DNA of 64,000 nt from Variovorax sp. PMC12 (GTDB lineage: Bacteria; Pseudomonadota; Gammaproteobacteria; Burkholderiales; Burkholderiaceae_C): the NCBI RefSeq assembly GCF_003019815.1, contig NZ_CP027774.1:248001-312000 (forward strand), given 5' to 3'. Below are positions 57,381 through 64,000 of this stretch, piece after piece. The notes below the pieces were generated by a model. That model did not search any database. It was not told where the DNA came from and was given only the letters and a program-made list of their open reading frames with translations. The stretch's first letter is position 1, and the number at the start of each line of letters is the position of its first letter. Made by a program: the position numbers and the translations under genes.

Positions 57381-57713
57381 TCAGACCTCCTTCAGCGACG
57401 AAAGCTTCACCGGTCCGTCCTGGCTGGCGAAGGTCGGAGCGCCGCCTTCGGCGTTCTGTTGCTGCTGGCTCACGCCGGTGATGCGGTGCCCTTCCGTGTC
57501 GTACTGCCTGACGGTGCCATTCTGTTTCACGACCAGCCGCCGCTGCTGCGCGAAGAAGGCGTAGCTCACGCCGTTCTGGCTGCCGGTGCTCGAGGGGTCG
57601 GACAGGCCGCCGGGCCACCAGCTGCTGTCCGGCGGCTCCATCGGCTTCATGGGGGCCATGTTCTTCATGGGCTTCATGGGCTTCATCGGTTCCATTTCGC
57701 TCTCCTGCTTCAT
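57381..57713 (-). CDS. Small hypothetical protein with an M-K-P repeat
   Basis: 110 residues from ATG 57713 (an in-frame start at 57758 is less likely). The N-terminus has a Met-Lys-Pro-rich run, EPMKPMKPMKNMAPMKPM, followed by a conserved-looking core YAFFAQQRRLVVKQNGTVRQYDTEGHRITGVSQQQ and FASQDGPVKLSSLKEV. Proteins with this layout are known as uncharacterised. The Met/His-poor but Met-rich run could bind metal, which is only an idea. It is transcribed toward the LysR gene; upstream lies a 233-base region with a large inverted repeat. Confidence 0.75.
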   Translation of the reverse strand: MKQESEMEPMKPMKPMKNMAPMKPMEPPDSSWWPGGLSDPSSTGSQNGVSYAFFAQQRRLVVKQNGTVRQYDTEGHRITGVSQQQQNAEGGAPTFASQDGPVKLSSLKEV

Positions 57714-57784
57714 GTCGACAACTTGTCGAGATGCCATTGGGCAGTTCGCGGCTCGCACCGTGTGTCGGGGCGCATGTGGAACGC

Positions 57785-57843
57785 CTGTAGGTGGGCCCGC
57801 TTCGGCGCCTCTTGCGGGCGGGCTTCATGAAGGCCGCCTACAG
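57785..57843. repeat. Imperfect inverted repeat in the 57.7-57.9 kb intergenic region
   Basis: CTGTAGGTGG (57785-57794) pairs with CCGCCTACAG (57834-57843) with one mismatch, enclosing further complementary GGGC/GCCC tracts, so about 59 bases can fold. It lies between the divergent hypothetical gene (start 57713) and the glycosyltransferase gene (start 57947). The function is unknown; a dispersed intergenic repeat or a shared promoter element are options. Confidence 0.4.
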
Positions 57844-57946
57844 CCCCGCCGCTTGTCGCCTGACGCGGCCCCCTTGACCGTGAATCTATCTTGCGGATTC
57901 ACATCGTCGATTCCACCAAAACAGCAACACCATTGAGGGCCCCACC

Positions 57947-58663
57947 ATGATCGGCATCGTCATCCCGGCGCACAACGAAGAGCAGGTCATTCGCGATTGC
58001 CTGGCGGCCACGCGGCTGGCCGCGCGACATCCGGCACTCATGGGCGAGCCGGTGGAAACGATCGTGGTGCTCGACGACTGCACCGACGCGACCGGCGTGC
58101 TGGCCGCGAACGCCGGTGCCGCGACCGTGAGCGTGCGAGCGCGCAATGTGGGCCTGGCCCGCGCCGTGGGCGCGCAGGTCATGCTGTCGCGCGCGGCGAG
58201 ATGGCTGGCCTTCACCGACGCGGACACCCTGGTTTCCGAAGAGTGGCTGGCCAGCCAGCTGTCGTTGCAGGCCGACGTGGTCTGCGGCACGGTGTGCGTG
58301 CAGGACTGGTCTCCCCACGGGTGCCATGCCGATCTGCTGCAGGCGCACTTCCAGCAGACGTATTTCGATCGCGAGGACCACCGCCATGTGCACGGCGCGA
58401 ACCTCGGCGTGTCTGCCGAGGCCTACCGCAGCGTGGGCGGCTTCAGGCACCTGGCATGCAGCGAAGATACCGAGCTCGTCGATGCGCTGGTCAAGGCGGG
58501 TCGGCGCGTCGCATGGAGTTCGCGGCCCCGCGTGGTGACCAGCGCGCGCACCGATGCGCGGGCGCCGGGCGGATTCGCGGGCGCGTTGCTGAATGCCGTG
58601 GCGCAGCGCATCGCCGAGGTCACGGCGGCGCCGCTGCTGGCGCCGCCTGCCGCGACCGTCTGA
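57947..58663 (+). CDS. Family 2 glycosyltransferase
   Basis: 238 residues. IGIVIPAHNEEQVIRDCLAA is the GT2 start, VVLDDCTDATG contains the donor-binding Asp, and FTDADTLVSEEW is a DxD motif. HGANLGVSAEAYRSVGGF and CSEDTELVDALVKAGRRVAW (acceptor region with ED) follow. It is short and has no membrane segment, so it works alone in the cytosol, perhaps on a sugar-lipid or small molecule. A 23-base gap separates it from the single-domain response regulator downstream, a pairing without obvious meaning. Confidence 0.9.
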   Translation: MIGIVIPAHNEEQVIRDCLAATRLAARHPALMGEPVETIVVLDDCTDATGVLAANAGAATVSVRARNVGLARAVGAQVMLSRAARWLAFTDADTLVSEEWLASQLSLQADVVCGTVCVQDWSPHGCHADLLQAHFQQTYFDREDHRHVHGANLGVSAEAYRSVGGFRHLACSEDTELVDALVKAGRRVAWSSRPRVVTSARTDARAPGGFAGALLNAVAQRIAEVTAAPLLAPPAATV

Positions 58664-58685
58664 ACGGCATCGTTGCGCACGGACC

Positions 58686-59060
58686 ATGCCTGTCACTGCG
58701 TTCCTCGTCGAGGACAACCAAGTCATTCGAGACAACCTCATTCCGACCATCGAGAGCCTGTCCGCAGCGCGTGTGGGCGGCTTCGCGGAGACCGAAGCCG
58801 AAGCCATGGCGTGGCTCGACGCACACGATGCCCACTGGGACGTCGCCGTCGTCGACCTCTTCCTGCGTGAAGGCTCGGGCCTCAACGTCGTCGACCGCTG
58901 CCGGGCGCGGCTGCCGCACCAGCGGGTCGTCATCTTCTCGAACTATGCGACCGAGGAAGTTCGTCGCCGCGCGTTGCTGCTGGGAGCAGATGCGGTCTTC
59001 GACAAATCGACCGAGATCGACGGACTGCTGGATTTTCTCGAGCAGTTGAACAGGCTCTAG
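58686..59060 (+). CDS. Single-domain response regulator (CheY-like)
   Basis: 124 residues. VTAFLVEDNQVIRDNLIPTIE holds the acidic pair, VAVVDLFLREGSGLNVVDR the phosphoacceptor Asp, HQRVVIFSNYATEEV the Thr/Ser position (here Ser) and AVFDKSTEIDGL the Lys. No output domain is present. The partner kinase is not adjacent; the orphan kinase at 50841 is a possible candidate but unsupported. It lies 23 bases after the glycosyltransferase gene and may be co-transcribed. Confidence 0.92.
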   Translation: MPVTAFLVEDNQVIRDNLIPTIESLSAARVGGFAETEAEAMAWLDAHDAHWDVAVVDLFLREGSGLNVVDRCRARLPHQRVVIFSNYATEEVRRRALLLGADAVFDKSTEIDGLLDFLEQLNRL

Positions 59061-59114
59061 CGCTCGGCGCCCTCGCGCCGTTGCCGGCCCTGACCGATGG
59101 CATGCTCGCTGCCC

Positions 59115-59531
59115 ATGAGCCATACGGATCGAATTCTTTGCGCTTTGTTGGCTGTGTGCGCGCTGTCGGGCTGCGACGTGTCTACGGCACCGGCCGCACC
59201 GCCGGCGCTGAGCCCCGAAGCCGTCTTCACGCGTGACGCGCCCGCCGGGCAGGTGTTCCAAGGCCGCCTCGCCGGCGCGCCCGCGCATTTCCTGGTCCAT
59301 GACTGCGAGGTGTTCCAGGTCGAATACCTCGCGGGCCGCGAGGTCCGTTGGACAAGCGTCCTCAAGCCCGACCCCTATCCGTTCTGGACCTCCTGCGAAC
59401 GGCAGTCGCTGTCTTTCGATGGCACCGCATTGACCGCGACGCTCGGGCGCCGGGCCTTCGGTGCCGGTGGCTGCTGCGCCACAGGCGGCACCTATCGCAC
59501 GGTCGACGGCCGCAGCTGGAGGAAAGTCTGA
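59115..59531 (+). CDS. Small lipoprotein of unknown function
   Basis: 138 residues from ATG 59115 (ATG 59097 is an alternative). DRILCALLAVCALSGCDVS contains a lipobox (LSGC), so the mature protein is probably anchored in a membrane. The soluble part begins APAAPPALSPEAVFTRDAP and has FWTSCERQS, GAGGCCATGG and other cysteines that could form disulfides. No known domain is recognised. It is plus-strand and stands alone between the response regulator and the ribbon-helix-helix gene. Confidence 0.7.
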   Translation: MSHTDRILCALLAVCALSGCDVSTAPAAPPALSPEAVFTRDAPAGQVFQGRLAGAPAHFLVHDCEVFQVEYLAGREVRWTSVLKPDPYPFWTSCERQSLSFDGTALTATLGRRAFGAGGCCATGGTYRTVDGRSWRKV

Positions 59532-59570
59532 GCCGGAACGCCGTTGCACCATCCCAAAAACATCCATAGA

Positions 59571-59586
59571 CCATCCATATGGATGG
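59571..59586. promoter_or_regulatory. Palindrome CCATCCATATGGATGG, candidate operator
   Basis: A perfect 16-base palindrome 15 bases before the start of the ribbon-helix-helix gene, with an extra direct half-site CATCCATA at 59561-59568. RHH regulators commonly bind such sites and repress their own operon. Confidence 0.6.
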
Positions 59587-59600
59587 CGCTAGAATGGCGC

Positions 59601-60026
59601 ATGTCACCGACAACCTCGCCCAAACTCCCTCTCGCCAAAGCCCCCGAGTCCGAGAAGATCACCATCAACATGGGCTTCGTGGACCTCGGCCACATCGACC
59701 TGCTGGTGGCCGAGGGCTTCTACTCGAATCGCACGGATTTCATCCGCACGGCGATCCGCACCCACTTGGCTTCGCATGCCGACGCGCTGCGCCAGGCGGT
59801 GTCGAGAAAGACGCTGGTGCTGGGCTTGCAGAGCTTCTCGGCGGTGGATCTCGAGGCCGTGCGCGCCGCGGGCGAGATGCTGCAGATCCGCGTGCTCGGC
59901 CTGGCCGTGATCGCGCCCGACGTAACCCCCGCACTGGCCCTGGCGACCATCGAATCGCTGACCGTGCTCGGCGCATTCCACGCTCCACCCGCGGTGAAAG
60001 CCGCGCTGGCGGGACGTGTCCATTGA
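59601..60026 (+). CDS. Ribbon-helix-helix (CopG-like) DNA-binding protein
   Basis: 141 residues from ATG 59601; the upstream in-frame ATG at 59544 would put the palindrome inside the gene. A short basic N-terminus leads into SEKITINMGFVDLGHIDLLVAEGFYSNRTDFIRTAIRTHL, the RHH fold with its conserved polar strand. The C-terminal half (LVLGLQSFSAVDLEAVRAAG, VLGLAVIAPDVTPALALATIESLTVLGAF) is a leucine-rich repeat-like region specific to a family found next to PHB-esterase genes. The stop is 28 bases before the esterase start, so both are probably one operon with autorepression. Confidence 0.8.
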   Translation: MSPTTSPKLPLAKAPESEKITINMGFVDLGHIDLLVAEGFYSNRTDFIRTAIRTHLASHADALRQAVSRKTLVLGLQSFSAVDLEAVRAAGEMLQIRVLGLAVIAPDVTPALALATIESLTVLGAFHAPPAVKAALAGRVH

Positions 60027-60054
60027 CCTCACCGGTACCTCACGGGCCCATACC

Positions 60055-61128
60055 ATGAATCCACTTTTCTCCGGCCTGATGAACGAAGCCGCCGAGCTCA
60101 CGCGCACCGGGCAGCTGGCCAAGGCCACGGAAGCCATCCAGCGCGCGCTGCGCGGGGAAGCGAACGCGCGACCCGCAGCGCCAGCGACGGGGCCCGACGA
60201 CACCGACGTGATCGATGTCGAGGCGCGAGTGATCGAGCGCGAGCGGCCTGCACACACCCCGCCGCCGCGCGAGGAGCAAGGCGAAGCGGACGTATGGACC
60301 CGAGCCTCTTTCGCACACAAGGGCCGAAGCATCGACTACATGCTCTTCGTGCCGAAGCGCGCCGCCGGCGAAGCCGCCACGCCACGCCCGGTGGTGCTGA
60401 TGCTGCATGGCTGCACGCAGTCGGCGGCCGACTTCGCAGCCGGCACGCGAATGAACGAGCACGCACGCGGCAGCGGCGCGATCGTGGTCTACGCCGAGCA
60501 GACGCAACGCGCGCACGGCCAGAAGTGCTGGAAGTGGTTCAAGACACCGCACCAGCAGCGCGGGCGCGGCGAGCCGGAGCTGCTGGCCGCGCTCACGCAG
60601 CACATCGTCGCGCAGCAGGACGCGGACCGCCTGCGCGTGTACGTCGCCGGCCTGTCGGCGGGCGGTGCCATGGCCGACATCCTCGGGCATTGCTACCCGG
60701 ACATCTATGCGGCGATCGGCGTGCACTCGGGCCTGCCGCATGGCGCGGCGCACGACATGATGAGCGCGCTGAACGCCATGCGCTCGGGGCCCGCGGCCAG
60801 CGGGTCCGGTCCCGACATGTCCTCGCCGCCCACCATTGTTTTTCATGGCGACGCCGACACCACGGTGCATGCGAGCAACGGCCTGGCCATCGTCGCGGGC
60901 GCGGCACCCGGGGCGGTCGACGAAGGCCGTTCACCGGCAGGCAGGCGCTACACCCGCACGCGCTACGCCGCATCGCCCGGTCGCGGACAGGCGGAGCATT
61001 GGCGCCTGCACGGCGCGGGCCACGCCTGGTCGGGGGGCAGTGCGCAAGGCAGCTACACGCAGCCCGACGGCGTCGATGCAAGCCGGGAGATGCTGCGCTT
61101 CTTCCTCGGCCAGCGGCTGGCGCGGTAA
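60055..61128 (+). CDS. PHB depolymerase-family esterase
   Basis: 357 residues from ATG 60055. The first ~100 residues are an Ala-rich region (MNEAAELTRTGQLAKATEAIQRAL, then a disordered linker). The esterase domain begins near PRPVVLMLHGCTQSAADFAAGT (oxyanion HGC), holds GLSAGGAM (catalytic Ser), HGDADTTV (Asp) and GAGHAWSGG (His). The family hydrolyses poly-3-hydroxybutyrate oligomers or similar esters; a signal peptide is not seen, so the enzyme is probably cytosolic. The RHH gene upstream may regulate it. A good intrinsic terminator follows at 61162-61199. Confidence 0.93.
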   Translation: MNPLFSGLMNEAAELTRTGQLAKATEAIQRALRGEANARPAAPATGPDDTDVIDVEARVIERERPAHTPPPREEQGEADVWTRASFAHKGRSIDYMLFVPKRAAGEAATPRPVVLMLHGCTQSAADFAAGTRMNEHARGSGAIVVYAEQTQRAHGQKCWKWFKTPHQQRGRGEPELLAALTQHIVAQQDADRLRVYVAGLSAGGAMADILGHCYPDIYAAIGVHSGLPHGAAHDMMSALNAMRSGPAASGSGPDMSSPPTIVFHGDADTTVHASNGLAIVAGAAPGAVDEGRSPAGRRYTRTRYAASPGRGQAEHWRLHGAGHAWSGGSAQGSYTQPDGVDASREMLRFFLGQRLAR

Positions 61129-61161
61129 AAGCCACGGCAGAAAGACGCCGGACTGCCCATG

Positions 61162-61199
61162 AAAAATGCCCTCCGGGCTCAAGCCGGGAGGGCATTTTT
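61162..61199. terminator. Strong bidirectional rho-independent terminator
   Basis: AAAAATGCCCTCC and GGAGGGCATTTTT form a 13-base stem, closed by an inner GGC/GCC pair with a TCAA loop and one mismatch; A-run on one side, T-run on the other. It lies between the convergent esterase gene (stop 61128) and the secreted-protein gene (stop 61262), serving both directions. Confidence 0.9.
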
Positions 61200-61261
61200 T
61201 GGGGACCGCTACAGGCTATTTACACAGCGTGCAGGCGAATCCCCGATGTCGCTGAATCTAA

Positions 61262-61672
61262 TCAGCTCTTCATGGCCTTGATGTCGGCCTTGGCCTTGTC
61301 GTGATCGGCCTTCGCCTGGTTCACGCAGGCGCTCTTGGCATCGCCGGACTGGTCGTCGCACTTTTCCTTGGCCACTTCGTAGTTCATGGTGGCGGTCTCT
61401 TCGGCGACCTTCTTGGCGTGGCTGGCGCTCGGCTTGTAGTCCTGCTCCAGTTGGGCCTTGGCGACGTTTTCAGTGCCCTTGGCTTCCTTCATGCACACGT
61501 CCTTGGCGTTGTCCTTCAACGCGTCGCACTTGGCCTTGGCCACCTTGTAGTCGGCCGAGATCTTTTCCTTGGCGACCTTGTATTGATCCTTCGTCATGCC
61601 GTCGGCTGCGTTGGCAGCGGTCATGGCGAAGCAGGAAGAAGCGATGGCGAGAACGAGAAGATGTTTTTTCAT
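61262..61672 (-). CDS. Small secreted repeat protein of unknown function
   Basis: 136 residues. A typical signal peptide (KKHLLVLAIASSCFAMTAANA) is followed by a Lys/Ala-rich helical mature protein with repeated YKVAKEKISADYKVAKAKCDALK and NYEVAKEKCDDQSGDAKSAC units and CDAL, VCMKEAKG, ACVNQAKAD, so the cysteines may pair. The repeats are amphipathic and could form a coiled structure in the periplasm. Two TCCTAC motifs lie 65 and 90 bases upstream. It ends at the terminator at 61162-61199. Confidence 0.8.
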   Translation of the reverse strand: MKKHLLVLAIASSCFAMTAANAADGMTKDQYKVAKEKISADYKVAKAKCDALKDNAKDVCMKEAKGTENVAKAQLEQDYKPSASHAKKVAEETATMNYEVAKEKCDDQSGDAKSACVNQAKADHDKAKADIKAMKS

Positions 61673-61736
61673 GGGAATGTCCCTCACGGAGTTGATTGAT
61701 CTGCGGAGTGCACTGTGCGTCTCCGGTGAAATCAAT

Positions 61737-61742
61737 GTAGGA
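61737..61742 (-). promoter_or_regulatory. TCCTAC motif upstream of the secreted repeat protein
   Basis: Gene-direction context TTTCCTACATTGATT, 65 bases before the start at 61672, with a second copy (61762-61767) 25 bases further on. The closest match to the proposed -10 consensus of the set. Confidence 0.4.
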
Positions 61743-61851
61743 AATCGGAGAGACCTTCCGGGTAGGACGACGCCTTCAAGCGGGCTAGGTCGTTGCCATT
61801 CGCGCGCGCAGGCAGGAAGTGCACATGGGCCTGCCGCCATCTCCCGAAGCC

Positions 61852-62724
61852 TCAGATGAACGGCACGCCGCCTGTGACCGGTATGGTCGCGCCCGAGATG
61901 TAGCTCGCCTGGTCGGAGGCCAGCAGCACATACACGGCCTGCAGCTCCGCCGGCTGGCCGGGACGCTTCATCGGCGTCTGCTTGCCGAACTCCTTGACCT
62001 TCTCCGGCGGCATGGTGGAGGGAATCAGCGGCGTCCAGAAGGGCCCCGGCGCCACGCAATTCACGCGGATGCCTTTCTCCGCGAGCAACTGCGCCATGCC
62101 GCCCGACATGTTCTGGATGGCGCCCTTGGTCGCGGCGTAGGCCACGAGCGTGGCATTGGGCTTGTCCGCGTTGACCGACGCGGTGCTGATGATCGCGCTG
62201 CCCGGCCGCATGTGCGCCGAGGCAGCCTTGCAAAGGAAGAAGTTGGCGTAGACGTTGGTGCGGAAGGTGCGGTCGAACTCTTCGGCCGTGATCTCGCCCA
62301 GGTCCTTGTGGCTCATCTGGAACGCGGCGTTGTTCACGAGCACGTCGAGCTTGCCGAAGCGCTCGATGGCGGTCGCGACAAGCCGGTTGCAATGCGCCTC
62401 CTCGCAGATGTCGCCGGGCACGGCCACGCACACCCGGCCTTCGCGCTCGATAAGCTGCTTGCACACCTGCGCGTCGGATTCTTCGTCGGCCAGGTAAGAG
62501 ATCAGCACGTCGGCGCCCTCCCGCGCGAAGGCAAGCGCCACGGCACGGCCGATGCCGCTGTCACCACCGGTGATCAGCGCAGCCTTGCCCTGGAGCTTGC
62601 CGCTGCCGACATAGGAAGACTCGCCGAAGTCGGGCCGCGGCTCCATCTTCGACTCGAGTCCGGGCGGAGATTGTTCGGGTGTGTGGAAAGGCGGTCGGGG
62701 ACCGGCGTGCAGTGGATCCGTCAT
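61852..62724 (-). CDS. Glucose-dehydrogenase-like short-chain dehydrogenase
   Basis: 290 residues. The first ~45 residues form a Pro-rich extension seen in a stress-associated SDR subgroup. KLQGKAALITGGDSGIGRAVALAFAREGADV is the cofactor motif, VLVNNAAFQMSHKDL the NNA motif, and STASVNADKPNATLVAYAATKGAI supplies Ser, Tyr and Lys. The end is MKRPGQPAELQAVYVLLASDQASYISGATIPVTGG. Members are often induced by stress and oxidise sugars or aldehydes. No obvious operon partner; the UvrA-like gene upstream is separated by 115 bases. Confidence 0.92.
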   Translation of the reverse strand: MTDPLHAGPRPPFHTPEQSPPGLESKMEPRPDFGESSYVGSGKLQGKAALITGGDSGIGRAVALAFAREGADVLISYLADEESDAQVCKQLIEREGRVCVAVPGDICEEAHCNRLVATAIERFGKLDVLVNNAAFQMSHKDLGEITAEEFDRTFRTNVYANFFLCKAASAHMRPGSAIISTASVNADKPNATLVAYAATKGAIQNMSGGMAQLLAEKGIRVNCVAPGPFWTPLIPSTMPPEKVKEFGKQTPMKRPGQPAELQAVYVLLASDQASYISGATIPVTGGVPFI

Positions 62725-62839
62725 GGTGTGCTCCTTCAGGGGGTGTGAATCAGGCGTGTCTGCCGTTCAAATTACCCGCCGAGGAACACGCTGCCGTCGG
62801 ACAAGCGCCCGACCTGATGCGCTCGATTCCGAGCGCCCG

Positions 62840-64000
62840 TCAGCCGCGCCCGGATGCGGTCCAGCGCGCCAGATAGGGGGCGGTGCGGCCCTGCGTGCTC
62901 TTTGCAACGTCGCCTGGCGTTCCGCTGGCGACGATGCGCCCCCCTTCCCCGCCGGCCCCGGGCCCCATGTCGATCACCCAGTCGCAGCCCGCGACCAGGC
63001 GCATCTCGTGCTCGATCACGATCACGGTGTTGCCCGCATCCACGAGGCTGTTGAGCTGCGCGGTCAGCTTGTCGACGTCGGCGGGATGCAAGCCCGTGGT
63101 CGGCTCGTCCAGCACATAGAGCGCGTCGCCACGTTGCGCCCGCTGCAGTTCGGTGGCGAGCTTGATGCGCTGCGCCTCGCCGCCCGACAATTCCGTGGCG
63201 GGCTGCCCCAGCCGCAGGTAGCCCAGTCCGATGGACCTCAGCAATTGCAGCGGCCGCTCGATGGCCGCGTCGGCTTCGAAGAAGGCGTGTGCCTCGTCCA
63301 CCGTCATCGCCAGCACATCGGCGATGGTGCGCCCGCGCAGGCGCACGCTCAATGTCTGCGCGTTGAAGCGCGAGCCGTGGCAGGCCGGGCAAGGCGCGTA
63401 CACGCTGGGCATGAACAGCAGTTCGACGCTGACGAAGCCCTCGCCCTCGCAGGTCGGGCATCGGCCCTTGGCCACGTTGAACGAAAACCGCCCGGCGTCG
63501 AAACGACGCGCCTTCGCGGCGCGGGTGGCGGCAAACAGCTTGCGCACATGGTCGAAGAGCCCGGTGTAGGTCGCCAGGTTGGAACGCGGCGTGCGGCCGA
63601 TGGGTTTCTGGTCGACGCGCACCAGCCGCCGGATTCCCTCCATGCCCTGCACGATGCGTCCACCCGTGCGGCCCGCGACCGCTGGCTCGTCCCCCTGCTC
63701 TTCCTCTGCCGGCGGCGGCTCATGGCCCAAATGCGCGGCCACCAGTTCGACCAGCGCCTGGCTGACCAGGCTGGATTTGCCGGAGCCCGACACGCCGGTC
63801 ACGGCGCTCAGCACACCGAGCGGGAACGCAGCCGCCACGCCCGACAGGTTGTTGCGCGTGACGCCCTCCAGCTTCAGCCATCCCTTCGGCGTGCGCGACG
63901 CCCGGGCGGGCGCCGACTGCGCCGAGAACAGGTAACGGGCCGTGTGCGATTGCGCCACATGGCGAAGGCCCTCGGGCGGCCCGCTGTAGAGCACGACGCC
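62840..64000 (-). CDS. uvrA: UvrA-family excinuclease ATPase, C-terminal part (5' end outside window)
   Basis: 387 codons are visible; the start lies beyond base 64000. VTGVSGSGKSSLV is the second Walker A motif, CPTCEGEGFVSVELLFMPSVYAPCPAC the zinc-finger of the second module, ELSGGEAQRIKLATEL the ABC signature, and LYVLDEPTTGLHPADV the Walker B. The insert with EPPPAEEEQG is unusual and suggests a UvrA paralogue (UvrA2/DrrC-like) rather than the housekeeping subunit. UvrA recognises DNA damage in nucleotide excision repair. Only the C-terminal half can be judged. Confidence 0.92.
   Translation of the reverse strand, partial: GVVLYSGPPEGLRHVAQSHTARYLFSAQSAPARASRTPKGWLKLEGVTRNNLSGVAAAFPLGVLSAVTGVSGSGKSSLVSQALVELVAAHLGHEPPPAEEEQGDEPAVAGRTGGRIVQGMEGIRRLVRVDQKPIGRTPRSNLATYTGLFDHVRKLFAATRAAKARRFDAGRFSFNVAKGRCPTCEGEGFVSVELLFMPSVYAPCPACHGSRFNAQTLSVRLRGRTIADVLAMTVDEAHAFFEADAAIERPLQLLRSIGLGYLRLGQPATELSGGEAQRIKLATELQRAQRGDALYVLDEPTTGLHPADVDKLTAQLNSLVDAGNTVIVIEHEMRLVAGCDWVIDMGPGAGGEGGRIVASGTPGDVAKSTQGRTAPYLARWTASGRG

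Noticed and set aside
1..64000. CRISPR arrays, tRNA or rRNA genes, insertion sequences, prophage
   Set aside because: No regularly spaced repeats, cloverleaf sequences, transposase or phage motifs were noticed while reading either strand.

Overview
This is a GC-rich (high-60s % by eye), densely packed stretch of bacterial chromosome. Third codon positions are strongly GC-biased, and five periplasmic receptors of the tripartite tricarboxylate transporter (Bug/TctC) type are scattered through it without their membrane partners. With the many acyl-CoA, CaiB, SDR, IclR and LysR genes, this points to a betaproteobacterium of the order Burkholderiales, most likely Comamonadaceae and Variovorax-like. 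That assignment is an inference from gene content, not a database match. No rRNA, tRNA, CRISPR array, transposase or prophage gene was seen.

Layout. (1) 0-20.2 kb: catabolic modules for CoA-linked organic acids. On the minus strand are a CoA ligase fragment, a crotonase and a Bug receptor beside an IclR regulator. A LysR regulator diverges from a plus-strand operon of a ketopantoate-reductase-like protein, VOC protein, MaoC hydratase, CaiB CoA-transferase, AroE-like and AroQ-like genes (4.2-8.5 kb). Next comes a minus-strand block of SDR, enoyl-CoA hydratase, a thiolase-fold protein lacking its cysteine, a DUF35 partner and a Bug receptor. It is divergent from an IclR regulator that heads a plus operon of acyl-CoA dehydrogenase, ADP-forming CoA ligase, CaiB transferase and two nitronate-monooxygenase-like flavoproteins (13.0-20.2 kb). 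(2) 20.2-27.9 kb: a LacI regulator divergent from an operon of three SDRs, two Bug receptors, a carboxymuconolactone-decarboxylase-like protein, a SnoaL-like protein and a bicupin, with a clear LacI-type operator between them. (3) 27.9-44.8 kb: a broken LuxR remnant, a PAS-GGDEF-EAL protein, a MocR regulator frameshifted at a GC dinucleotide run, a LysR/Bug/gamma-glutamyltransferase-like module, a BdlA-like soluble chemotaxis transducer, a PAS-LuxR regulator, a PhnA-like/CsbD/CsbD stress cluster, a beta-propeller lipoprotein, a receiver-domain remnant and GlgX. (4) 44.9-54.7 kb: an HscC-type Hsp70 with a J-like membrane partner, large-subunit catalase KatE, an orphan histidine kinase, and a DUF2934 protein, an acidic protein and a RecQ helicase in a row. 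(5) 54.7-64 kb: two NmrA-type reductases with a divergent LysR, small hypothetical proteins, a glycosyltransferase and single-domain response regulator, a ribbon-helix-helix regulator with a PHB-depolymerase-family esterase, an SDR, and the 3' part of a UvrA-family gene leaving the window.

Two themes stand out. First, each catabolic module pairs a receptor for an extracellular organic acid with CoA activation and beta-oxidation-type enzymes under its own IclR, LysR or LacI regulator, usually with a palindrome in the divergent intergenic region. Second, several genes that look stress related (katE, glgX, CsbD, a small secreted protein, the soluble chemotaxis transducer) carry the same TCCTAC motif about 50-160 bases upstream, suggesting a shared promoter element. 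Three regulators (LuxR remnant, MocR frameshift, receiver remnant) look broken or switchable.
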